64,000 nucleotides of DNA, taken from contig NZ_CP036525.1 in assembly GCF_007741535.1 (NCBI RefSeq), positions 6,820,001-6,884,000 of the forward strand, written 5' to 3'. The DNA comes from Rubripirellula lacrimiformis. Lineage in GTDB: Bacteria; Planctomycetota; Planctomycetia; Pirellulales; Pirellulaceae. Shown piece by piece: positions 49,317 to 56,642 of the stretch; position 1 is the stretch's first letter; every line of letters starts with the position of its first letter. A program made the position numbers and the translations under genes. A model generated the notes under the pieces. It was not told the origin of the DNA and did no database searches. It saw nothing but the letters and a program-made list of their open reading frames with translations.

Positions 49317-49814
49317 ATGCAGTTCAATGTTGGTGAAGCACTTGTTGGCGATGGTAATGAAGTCGCCCACATCGACCTGATGATCGGTAGCAAGAACGGA
49401 CCAGTCGGTACCGCGTTCGCAAACGCATTGGCTACGCAAAGCGAAGGCCACACAAACCTGATGGCCGTTTTGGCTCCTAACGTCGCCGTTAAACCTTCGA
49501 CCGTCATGGTGACCAAGGTCACGATGAAGGGCATGAAGCAAGTCGTGCAAATGTTCGGCCCTGCACAAGCAGCGGTTGCCAAGGCGGTTGCCGACTGCGT
49601 CGCCGAAGGAATCATTCCAAAGGATCAAGCCGAAGACTTGGTTTGCGTCTGTGGCGTGTTCATTCACCCAGCCGCCGAAGACGACGAAAAGATCTATCAG
49701 TACAACTACGAAGCCGTCAAGCAATCGCTCGTCAACGCAATGGGCAACAAGCCAAGCGCTGACGAAATGATCGCTCAAAAGGATTCAGCTGCTCACCCAT
49801 TCAAGGGATTCTAA
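49317..49814 (+). CDS. fae: Formaldehyde-activating enzyme
   Basis: A 165-residue protein matching Fae along its whole length: VGEALVGDGNEVAHIDLMIGSKNGPVGTAFANAL with the catalytic histidine in HIDL, then LMAVLAPNVAVKPSTVMV, and GPAQAAVAKAVADCVAEGIIPKDQA. Fae condenses formaldehyde with H4MPT to give methylene-H4MPT, the first step of H4MPT-linked formaldehyde oxidation in the cytoplasm. It is followed by a strong terminator at 49843, then by the methylene-H4MPT dehydrogenase gene. Codon use looks biased toward frequent codons, as expected of a highly expressed protein. The start ATG is at 49317. Confidence 0.96.
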   Translation: MQFNVGEALVGDGNEVAHIDLMIGSKNGPVGTAFANALATQSEGHTNLMAVLAPNVAVKPSTVMVTKVTMKGMKQVVQMFGPAQAAVAKAVADCVAEGIIPKDQAEDLVCVCGVFIHPAAEDDEKIYQYNYEAVKQSLVNAMGNKPSADEMIAQKDSAAHPFKGF

Positions 49815-49842
49815 GCAGCGGCGCAGTCGCCAACGATCCAAC

Positions 49843-49879
49843 GAAAGCTTTTCGGCGATAATGCCGGAAAGCTTTTTTT
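49843..49879 (+). terminator. Rho-independent terminator after fae
   Basis: GAAAGCTTTTCGGC pairs with GCCGGAAAGCTTT around a short loop and ends in TTTTTTT, 28 bp past the fae stop. It may also attenuate transcription into the next gene, letting fae be expressed above it. Confidence 0.88.
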
Positions 49880-49939
49880 ATGCATCCACCTTTCCCGTTC
49901 CAGGCATCCCGCAACGGGTCGCCCTAGTTGACTGGCATC

Positions 49940-50818
49940 ATGACCAAGAAAATCCTGATTCAATTCGACATCGATTCCCAACCCAGTTCGTTTGACTCGG
50001 TCGTGGCGATTGATGCCGGCGTCGATCACTTGTTGCGTTACGAAGGCATCCAGGTAACGAACGTCACACCGCTGGTGCATGGCGCCATGTTCACCCGTGG
50101 TGGCGATGACCTGAAGAACACAGCGATCTTCATTGGTGGCAGCGATGTGGGCCAAGCCGAAAAACTATTGGAAGCCTGCCAGCAAGCGTTCTTTGGCCCG
50201 GTGCGCGTATCGTTGATGTTGGACGCCAATGGCTGCAACACCACCGCGTCGGCAGCAGTCGTCGCCGCAGCCCGCCACGTCAACTTAGACGGCGCCCGTG
50301 CGGTCGTCTTAGGTGGCACCGGTCCGGTGGGACGCCGCGTGGCTCAGCTGTTGGCCAGCGATGGTGCGGATGTCGTGCTGACCAGTCGATCACTGGATCG
50401 CGCACAGCAGGCCGCCGATCAGGCCGCCACCAACGCGTCGACCGATTCCACCTCGGCAGGCTCTGTCAGCGGTGGGCAAGCCGGGTCCCCAGGACAGACC
50501 GCCGAAGTTCTTGACGGCGCAGCGATCGTGATCGCCTGTGGCGCCGCCGGTGTGGAACTGGTCGATGCCGCGACCATCCAATCGCTCGCCACGTTGAAAG
50601 TCGCGATCGACCTGAACGCGGTTCCGCCGGCGGGAATCGAAGGGATCGCGATCACCGACAAAGCCAAAGAATTTGGTCACGGCGTGGGGTACGGCGCGAT
50701 CGGCGTGGGCGGTCTGAAGATGAAGACTCACCGCGCTGCGATCGAGTCGCTGTTTACCAGCAACGACAAAGTGCTGGACGCCGCTGAAATCTACGCGATC
50801 GCAAAGTCGATCGGATGA
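49940..50818 (+). CDS. Methylene-tetrahydromethanopterin dehydrogenase (MtdB/MtdC-type)
   Basis: A 292-residue protein of the NAD(P)-dependent methylene-H4MPT dehydrogenase family (MtdB/MtdC of methylotrophs). The N-terminal substrate domain starts KKILIQFDIDSQPSSFDSVVAIDAGVD and includes GAMFTRGGDDLKNTAIFIGG and LDANGCNTTASAAV. The Rossmann domain carries AVVLGGTGPVGRRVAQLLASDGADVVLTSRSL. An Ala/Ser/Gly/Thr-rich insertion (~residues 160-190) interrupts the Rossmann domain and is absent from typical members. It oxidises methylene-H4MPT, the product of Fae, to methenyl-H4MPT. Whether it uses NAD or NADP is not readable. The ATG at 49940 is preferred over an upstream TTG. It follows fae by 125 bp, across a terminator. 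Confidence 0.9.
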   Translation: MTKKILIQFDIDSQPSSFDSVVAIDAGVDHLLRYEGIQVTNVTPLVHGAMFTRGGDDLKNTAIFIGGSDVGQAEKLLEACQQAFFGPVRVSLMLDANGCNTTASAAVVAAARHVNLDGARAVVLGGTGPVGRRVAQLLASDGADVVLTSRSLDRAQQAADQAATNASTDSTSAGSVSGGQAGSPGQTAEVLDGAAIVIACGAAGVELVDAATIQSLATLKVAIDLNAVPPAGIEGIAITDKAKEFGHGVGYGAIGVGGLKMKTHRAAIESLFTSNDKVLDAAEIYAIAKSIG

Positions 50819-50956
50819 GCCGATAGTGAGTTCCGCGAAGCAAAAATCGCCCCCACGGATAACCTCAGAAGTCGAAACCGGACGGCTTGCGCCATGTGCC
50901 GCTACAAACGAGACGACACTGGGCGCCAGCCGATGGATACCGACGGCCAACCGAAA

Positions 50957-53107
50957 CTAGTTCAGTTGAGCCAGGTTTTGCTTGCGTAGCCCGTCGACAT
51001 AGTCGTGGGTCACGTTCATGACTTCGCGGTTATAGAAGTTGTCCCGGTAGATCTCTTCGGCACTCAACTGGGTTTCCAGAGTCTCTTCCTCTTCTTCCTT
51101 CTGGGAATCCAATTCTTTGCGGCGAGCCATGAACTGTTCTTCGTCCAACGACACCGTGTTCTGTTCCTTCTGAGACACATACAACTCGATGCGACGCAGC
51201 AGATCACCGAATTCCTTGTCGGCTGCAATCCGAGTCATCGATCGTTGGCGGAGCGATCCAATCAGATCGGCTGGCTTCATGTTATAGACACTGTGCCGAG
51301 CCGCTTTGACGCGATCGTGTTCGAGTGCAAACTTCAGATCGCCTTCGCTAACATCCATTTTGGATGTGATGCTGGGCAGGATCACGTCGGCTAGCACGCC
51401 CTTCAATTGGGTGCTTTCGCCATCGGGCAGATAGAACTGTTGCAGCGTAACCTTCAACGCACCGAAATTGGCTCGGTTGTTGCGGAACAATTGTTGTCCC
51501 AAATCCATCAGGGTTTGGACGGTTCCCTTGCCGTGGGTGGCGGGGTCACCGATGACGATTCCGCGGCGATAATCCTGGATGGCACCTGCGAAAATTTCGC
51601 TGGCACTGGCGCTGAACTTGCTAGTCAGAACGACCAACGGCTTGTCCCACGCGGTTCCCGAATCTTCGTCGGCATACTGTTGGACGCTGCCATCGGAATT
51701 TTTGACTTGAACCACGGGGCCGCGATCGATGAACAGTCCGGTCAGATTGATCGCTTCGGTCAAACTGCCGCCACCATTCTTGCTGAGGTCCAACACCACA
51801 CCGTCGACCTGTTTGGCTTGGAAGTCTTGCAGAATGCGACGAACGTCTCGCGTGCTGCTGCGGAAATCTTGCTTGTCTTGCCGAGCCGATTCCATGTCCA
51901 GATAGAAACTGGGCAGATTGATGTAGCCGATTTTCAGCGTTTCGGGGGATCCGTCCATCGTGTGTTCGATGATCTCGCCACGAGCGGCTGATTCTTCGAG
52001 TTCGATACGGGCACGCACGATTTTGTATTCTTCGACGTTCCCAACGCCACCGGCTTTGACGCCCAAGCGGACGGTGGTTCCAGCTCGTCCACGAATCAAG
52101 TTCACGACGTCCGACAACGGCATTTCGACCACATCGACCGATTCACCCGAATCGTCTTGGCCGACCGTCACGATCACGTCATCGGTAGCCAGCTTGCCGT
52201 GTTTGGCAGCGGCACCGCCGGGGATCACGCGAGTCACGGTTGTCTTTCCGTCCTTCTCGCTCAACTGGGCTCCGATTCCGTCCAAGTTCAACCGCATTTG
52301 AATCTGGAAATCTTCCAGCGTTTGCGGCGACATGTAAGTCGAATGCGGGTCGTAACCCATCGTTACCGCGGTCAGGAACATTTCCAACAGGTCGTCGCTG
52401 TCGGTTTGTTTCCAGCGTCGTGCGTAGCGAGTGTAACGCCGTTTCAGCTGATCGACTGCTTCGGCTTGATCTTTGCCGTCGTCCTTCAGATCCAATAGCG
52501 AATACTTGATCTGACGACGCCAGCGATCACGAGCTTCATCTGGATTGCTAGCGTACTTGGCGGACTCGGGATCGATCACGATCGATTCGTCCGCGGTGAA
52601 ATCGAAGTCACCATCTAGCAGTTCTTGAGCCACGGCGACGCGTTCGTCGACGCGTTGAATGAATCGGCCAAAGATGCTGTACGCCAGCGCCAGATCGCCT
52701 TGGCGGACCATGTCGTCGATCGAGGTAGCGTTAAGATCAAATTCACTGATGTCGCTTTGATAGAAATATAGTTTCAGCGGATCCAGCGAATCGGTGAACA
52801 GTTTCAGCGCCCGTTGGCTGATCGTATCGTTCAACACCTGAGCCGAAATGTGGTTTTCAGGCATCAGTTTGGCAATCGTCCGTGCCACCACGCTGTCGCG
52901 AGCCGATGGGACAGCAAGCGGTGCCGCAGCGGCGGGCTGTGCAGCAACGGCGGGCTGTGCAGAAGCGTCTTGCGGGCTCGAGCAGACCATCACCAATGAA
53001 GCGATCAACATCATCGACGACGCCGACCATCGATTGGCCAAAATGCGGCACGGAGACAACGATCGCAATGGATGCAGGAGGGTTTTCGGACGCAGACGAC
53101 TGTCCAT
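50957..53107 (-). CDS. prc: C-terminal processing (tail-specific) protease, S41A, Prc-like
   Basis: A 716-residue periplasmic or membrane-associated protease of the Prc/Tsp type. A signal region ends near VCSSPQDASA (~residue 50). The N-terminal helical domain (TISQRALKLFTDSLDPLKLYFYQSDI) matches Prc. A PDZ domain follows (LDGIGAQLSEKDGKTTVTRVIPGGAAAKHGKL... DDVIVTVGQ). The S41 core carries the nucleophile in FSASASE (Ser501) and the general-base lysine in THGKGTVQ (Lys527). The C-terminal extension ends in charged helices (EEEEETLETQLSAEE). It probably degrades or trims C-terminally tagged or envelope proteins. Monocistronic, convergent with the mtdB/mtdC gene. Confidence 0.92.
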   Translation of the reverse strand: MDSRLRPKTLLHPLRSLSPCRILANRWSASSMMLIASLVMVCSSPQDASAQPAVAAQPAAAAPLAVPSARDSVVARTIAKLMPENHISAQVLNDTISQRALKLFTDSLDPLKLYFYQSDISEFDLNATSIDDMVRQGDLALAYSIFGRFIQRVDERVAVAQELLDGDFDFTADESIVIDPESAKYASNPDEARDRWRRQIKYSLLDLKDDGKDQAEAVDQLKRRYTRYARRWKQTDSDDLLEMFLTAVTMGYDPHSTYMSPQTLEDFQIQMRLNLDGIGAQLSEKDGKTTVTRVIPGGAAAKHGKLATDDVIVTVGQDDSGESVDVVEMPLSDVVNLIRGRAGTTVRLGVKAGGVGNVEEYKIVRARIELEESAARGEIIEHTMDGSPETLKIGYINLPSFYLDMESARQDKQDFRSSTRDVRRILQDFQAKQVDGVVLDLSKNGGGSLTEAINLTGLFIDRGPVVQVKNSDGSVQQYADEDSGTAWDKPLVVLTSKFSASASEIFAGAIQDYRRGIVIGDPATHGKGTVQTLMDLGQQLFRNNRANFGALKVTLQQFYLPDGESTQLKGVLADVILPSITSKMDVSEGDLKFALEHDRVKAARHSVYNMKPADLIGSLRQRSMTRIAADKEFGDLLRRIELYVSQKEQNTVSLDEEQFMARRKELDSQKEEEEETLETQLSAEEIYRDNFYNREVMNVTHDYVDGLRKQNLAQLN

Positions 53108-53429
53108 AGCGGATTCCTAGAAGGGTTTAATGCAAGCGGGAGTGCCAGAAGCAGGGCATGCCGGGTCATGATGGACCGCAATCCCACAGATTGGGGATAG
53201 TAGGAAAGCAGCGAAAAACGAGCAACTCCGTTTCTCAGCCCAGTTTACCACCATGGGGCAAGCGAAAACGACATCAGTCCGGCGCCGACACCCAAAAAAG
53301 CCCGCCCCCAATCACGCCACGCCATTTCCCAAGGCCCGTCGCGAATGCCGCCAAGACTTTCGGCAATTCCCAACCGCCGAAACTCTTGGCGAGTTGGTTG
53401 ATTGAATCAGCCGAATGGGCGATCGGCGA
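53108..53429. other. Spacer upstream of prc with one interspersed repeat copy
   Basis: 322 bp between the 5' end of prc and the 3' end of the OsmC-like gene. It contains a single copy of the repeat family seen at 24492-25112 (annotated separately) and presumably the prc promoter. No gene seen. Confidence 0.55.
53341..53396. repeat. Isolated copy of the CCGAAACTCTTGGCGAGTT repeat
   Basis: GCGAATGCCGCCAAGACTTTCGGC is followed after 11 bp by GCCGAAACTCTTGGCGAGTTGG. The two halves are imperfect inverted copies and reproduce the start and end of the units at 24492-25112, giving a minimal ~56-bp palindromic element. Confidence 0.85.
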
Positions 53430-53846
53430 TTACTGGTAGATGAAGTCGATGGGGGCATCGATTTTGGGATGCAGACTCTGATGCACCGGGCATTTCCGTG
53501 CGGCCGATTCCAAGCGTGTCCTCATAGCATCATCGATCGCCAGACCGGCGGGCACCGTGACGACCGTTCGCAGCGATCCAATCCGGCGGACCGGGTCAGC
53601 GACCATTTCTTTCTCGACATGCACGCTGGTACTGCTTAGATCCAGATCGTGTCGATCGGCCACCAAGCCCAAGATCGTCATCACGCAGGTCCCCAGCGCG
53701 GTGGCCACTAAATCGGTGGGCGAAAACGAAGCACCTTTGCCGCCATTGTCCGTCGGTGCGTCGGTTTCCAGGCTGGTCCCGCTGGGGCCATGGGTGGCTT
53801 CGCAGTGAAGACCGCCACGGTACAAGATGTCGATTTCAACGGCCAT
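53430..53846 (-). CDS. OsmC/Ohr-family protein
   Basis: A 138-residue protein of the OsmC-like peroxiredoxin family. The typical pattern is intact: HGPSGTSLETDAPTDNGGKGASFSPTDLVATALGTCVMTILG with the first redox cysteine (GTC, near residue 54), and the second in ARKCPVHQSL near the C-terminus. Such proteins reduce organic hydroperoxides or act in osmotic and oxidative stress. It lies 42 bp downstream of rlmN on the same strand, so probably cotranscribed. The ATG at 53846 fits the family start. Confidence 0.9.
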   Translation of the reverse strand: MAVEIDILYRGGLHCEATHGPSGTSLETDAPTDNGGKGASFSPTDLVATALGTCVMTILGLVADRHDLDLSSTSVHVEKEMVADPVRRIGSLRTVVTVPAGLAIDDAMRTRLESAARKCPVHQSLHPKIDAPIDFIYQ

Positions 53847-53888
53847 GAAGCTACTTTTATCGGATGGAGGAAATTCAGGACTGACCGA

Positions 53889-55013
53889 TCAGTCGCGTTT
53901 GCCAGACTCGTCACGTTGAATGGAACCACGGTTGCGGCGCAGCTGGCCACAGGCGGCATCGATTTCGCCGCCCTTGCGTTGCCGGAACTGCACGTTGACG
54001 CCGCCGGTTTCCAGAATCTTTCGAAAGTTATCGATCGCTTTCTTGCTGGGTGTTACGTATGGCAACCCTTCGACGGGGTTGTACGGAATCACGTTCAGCA
54101 TGGCGGTGCGTTTGCGGAGCAGCCGAGCCAATTGTTTTGCTTCGTCATCGGAATCGTTCACACCGCCAAGCAGCACGTATTCGAAGGTCAGCCGCCGGCC
54201 GCAGGAATCGAAGTAACGATCCGCCGCCCCCAGCACCGCATCGACACCGATTTTATGGTTCACCGGCACCAACTTGTTTCGCAGTTCGTCATTGGGTGCA
54301 TGCAGACTAACGGCCAGATTGTAGGGCACACCGCTGCGTGCCAACCGATCGATGGCCGGTGGCAGGCCGACCGTGCTGATCGTGATCCGACGTGGACTGA
54401 TCGCCAGCCCGTCGCTGCTGCGAGCAACGTCCAGCGCGCCGAGCACCCGATCCAGGTTCGCAAGCGGTTCGCCCATCCCCATCATCACTATGTGGCTTAG
54501 CCGTTCGCCTTCGTCCAACTTGGATTGCAAACGAAGCATCTGTTCCAGAATCTCGCCCGTGGTCAGATTCCGGTCGACGCCATCCAGGCCGCTGGCACAA
54601 AACACGCATCCCATCGCGCAACCGACCTGGCTGCTGACACAAATGCTGCGCCGGATACCATCGCGAAGCAGCACGCATTCGACTTCGCCACCATCGGGCA
54701 GTCGCACCAACACCTTTTCGGTTCCATCGGATGACGTGACCAGCGTGGCCTCTTCGGTCACCCAGATGCGAAACGATTGTTCCAATTTTTGCCGCAGGGC
54801 TTTGGGCAGATCGCTCATTTCGGCGAACTCTTGCACCCGCCGCTGGAACACCCAATGGACGATTTGCTTGGCCCGAAATCCCGGCTGGCCTTGCTCCTTT
54901 AGCCACTCCTTTAGCTCGTCAACCGAAGTATCCAGCAGGTGCCGACGGGCATCCGCCGGGGGGCGGGCCGTCGCTGGCTGGGCAGCGTTGGGGTCGATGA
55001 CTGGCAAATTCAC
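53889..55013 (-). CDS. rlmN: 23S rRNA (adenine-2503-C2)-methyltransferase RlmN
   Basis: A 374-residue radical SAM methyltransferase acting on A2503 of 23S rRNA and A37 of some tRNAs. The N-terminal RNA-binding part reads LKEWLKEQGQPGFRAKQIVHWVF. The radical SAM cluster motif CAMGCVFCASG (CxxxCxxC) and downstream HIVMMGMGEPLANLD and ISPRRITISTVGL follow. The C-terminal block includes FEYVLLGGVNDSDDEA and the second conserved cysteine region (IDAACGQLR). It starts at a GTG (55013), about 100 bp from the divergent peptidase gene. Length is normal. Confidence 0.95.
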   Translation of the reverse strand: MNLPVIDPNAAQPATARPPADARRHLLDTSVDELKEWLKEQGQPGFRAKQIVHWVFQRRVQEFAEMSDLPKALRQKLEQSFRIWVTEEATLVTSSDGTEKVLVRLPDGGEVECVLLRDGIRRSICVSSQVGCAMGCVFCASGLDGVDRNLTTGEILEQMLRLQSKLDEGERLSHIVMMGMGEPLANLDRVLGALDVARSSDGLAISPRRITISTVGLPPAIDRLARSGVPYNLAVSLHAPNDELRNKLVPVNHKIGVDAVLGAADRYFDSCGRRLTFEYVLLGGVNDSDDEAKQLARLLRKRTAMLNVIPYNPVEGLPYVTPSKKAIDNFRKILETGGVNVQFRQRKGGEIDAACGQLRRNRGSIQRDESGKRD

Positions 55014-55115
55014 GAGAAACGGTGACCGTGTTGAGTAGGTGGCAAGAAAGGAGGATGATAAAGCACGACCATATTCTAATGACCCTGCCCCGATTCTCCT
55101 GTCCCCGAGTGTAAC

Positions 55116-56327
55116 GTGCCAGCGAAAAAGAACGAAGCTGATACTCTGATCGAAGTCGATTCCAAGTCGGCACTGGAGCGATTCATCTCGCTAGCACGGA
55201 TCCCGGGCAAAAGCGGCGAAGAAGCGATGGTGGCGGCGGCGATCATCGAACACTTGAAGGAAGCCGGCGTCGCCGCTTCGCAGATCAAGTTCGACGATGC
55301 CAATACCCGCACCCCCATCGCCGGTGACTGCGGCAACCTATTCGTCTCGCTGCCGGGAAACGGTTCGGGACCACGAACCCTGCTATCGGCCCACATGGAT
55401 ACCGTGCCGATTTGCGTGGGTAGCCAACCGATGATCGATGGGAAAGAGATCCGCAGCAGCGTCGAAACGGGTCTAGGAGCGGACGACCGAGCCGGCTGCG
55501 CAGCGATCTTGACCGCCATCGTGGAACGGCTTGCCAAGGGCGACGAAAACTATCCACCGGCCGTCATCAGCTTTCTGATCCAAGAAGAAGTCGGCCTGCA
55601 GGGTGCCAAGGCCATCGACAAAGACGCGATCGGCCACGTCGACCGAGCGTTCAACTTTGATGGCGGAACCGTCGAAAAACTGACCATCGGTGCAATCGGC
55701 GGCGAGCGGATGTCGATCCAGGTCAACGGGATCCCCGCACACGCCGGCGTCGCCCCCGAAAAGGGTGTCAGCGCCATCGTGATCGCTGCACGCGCGATCG
55801 CCGACCTGGACGCCCGCGGGTGGCTAGGCAAAGTGGTCCAGGATGCTGGGGTCGGCACCGCCAACGTCGGCGTCATCCAAGGCGGCGATGCAACCAACGT
55901 GATCACCCCCCAAGTCAATCTGCGCGCCGAAGCCCGCAGCCATGATGCGGAAATGCGAACTCGAATCGTCCAAGAAATCCGCTCGGCCTTTGAACGTGCG
56001 GCCAGCGAAGTGAAGTCGGACGACGGCCGAACGGGCAGCATCGAATTCGATTCCAACGTCGACTACGAATCCTTCCAATTGGCCGATGACCATCCCTCGA
56101 TCGCGGCTGCTTTCGATGCGATCCGCCGGATTGGCCGCGAACCGTTCGCCGAAGTTTCCAACGGCGGACTGGATGCCAATTGGTTGTTCCTGCATGGCAT
56201 CGAAGCGGTGACGATGGGGTGCGGTCAAAAGAACATCCACACCGCGGACGAACGACTGGTGATGGCCGACTATGACGACGCCTGCCGAATCGCCACTTGG
56301 CTGATCACCGACGGAGCCAGCGGATGA
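55116..56327 (+). CDS. M20-family peptidase, PepT-like
   Basis: A 403-residue cytoplasmic di-zinc aminopeptidase-like protein, related to PepT (tripeptidase T) and PepT-like M20B/M42 enzymes. Motifs visible are the first metal site LLSAHMDTVP, the bridging aspartate in GLGADDRAGCAA, the catalytic glutamate pair in FLIQEEVGLQGAKA, and a metal-binding FNFDGG. A late EVSNGGLDANWL and the terminal IHTADERL follow. The middle lid domain (MSIQVNGIPAHAGVAPEKGVSA) is intact. The start is a GTG at 55116 without a clear Shine-Dalgarno. Its stop overlaps the start of the small ferredoxin-like gene (ATGA). Confidence 0.88.
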   Translation: MPAKKNEADTLIEVDSKSALERFISLARIPGKSGEEAMVAAAIIEHLKEAGVAASQIKFDDANTRTPIAGDCGNLFVSLPGNGSGPRTLLSAHMDTVPICVGSQPMIDGKEIRSSVETGLGADDRAGCAAILTAIVERLAKGDENYPPAVISFLIQEEVGLQGAKAIDKDAIGHVDRAFNFDGGTVEKLTIGAIGGERMSIQVNGIPAHAGVAPEKGVSAIVIAARAIADLDARGWLGKVVQDAGVGTANVGVIQGGDATNVITPQVNLRAEARSHDAEMRTRIVQEIRSAFERAASEVKSDDGRTGSIEFDSNVDYESFQLADDHPSIAAAFDAIRRIGREPFAEVSNGGLDANWLFLHGIEAVTMGCGQKNIHTADERLVMADYDDACRIATWLITDGASG

Positions 56328-56569
56328 TCGACGAAGATCAAGAACTGTGCCTTTGCTTTCACGTCACACGCCGTAAAGTGGTCCAGTACATTCGCGTCCA
56401 TCGACCGAAAGTCGTCAGCCAGTTGTCGCAGTGCTACGGTGCCGGCACCGGATGCGGATGGTGCCGTCCGCTGCTGAAACGTTTGATGGAAGACACCGAC
56501 CCACAATCGGTCGAAGTCCCCGATGCGCAAAGCTACGCTCGCGATCGCGCCCGATACCGCAAGACCTAA
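56324..56569 (+). CDS. BFD-like [2Fe-2S]-binding small protein
   Basis: An 81-residue protein with the cysteine pattern of the bacterioferritin-associated ferredoxin (BFD/Fer2_BFD) family. CLC near the N-terminus (LCLCFHVTRRKVVQYI) and C-GWC about 30 residues later (CYGAGTGCGWCRPLL) would bind one 2Fe-2S cluster. The tail is basic and Tyr/Arg-rich. The start ATG overlaps the peptidase stop codon, so it is translationally coupled. Known members act in iron release from bacterioferritin or as redox domains of larger enzymes; no bacterioferritin is in the window, so its partner is unknown. Confidence 0.85.
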   Translation: MIDEDQELCLCFHVTRRKVVQYIRVHRPKVVSQLSQCYGAGTGCGWCRPLLKRLMEDTDPQSVEVPDAQSYARDRARYRKT

Positions 56570-56570
56570 A

Positions 56571-56603
56571 AAAAGCCTCGACACCCTTGGGCGTCGAAGC
56601 TTT
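56571..56603 (-). terminator. Terminator of the YTV gene (possibly bidirectional)
   Basis: Read on the minus strand, AAAGCTTCGACGCCC pairs with GTGTCGAGGCTTT (one or two wobble or mismatch positions) and is followed by TTTTAGG. It lies 40 bp past the stop codon of the YTV gene, directly after the convergent ferredoxin-like gene. Confidence 0.75.
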
Positions 56604-56642
56604 GAATTGGTTCGCTGAAACTGCCGCTGGCGCGGGAACGCG

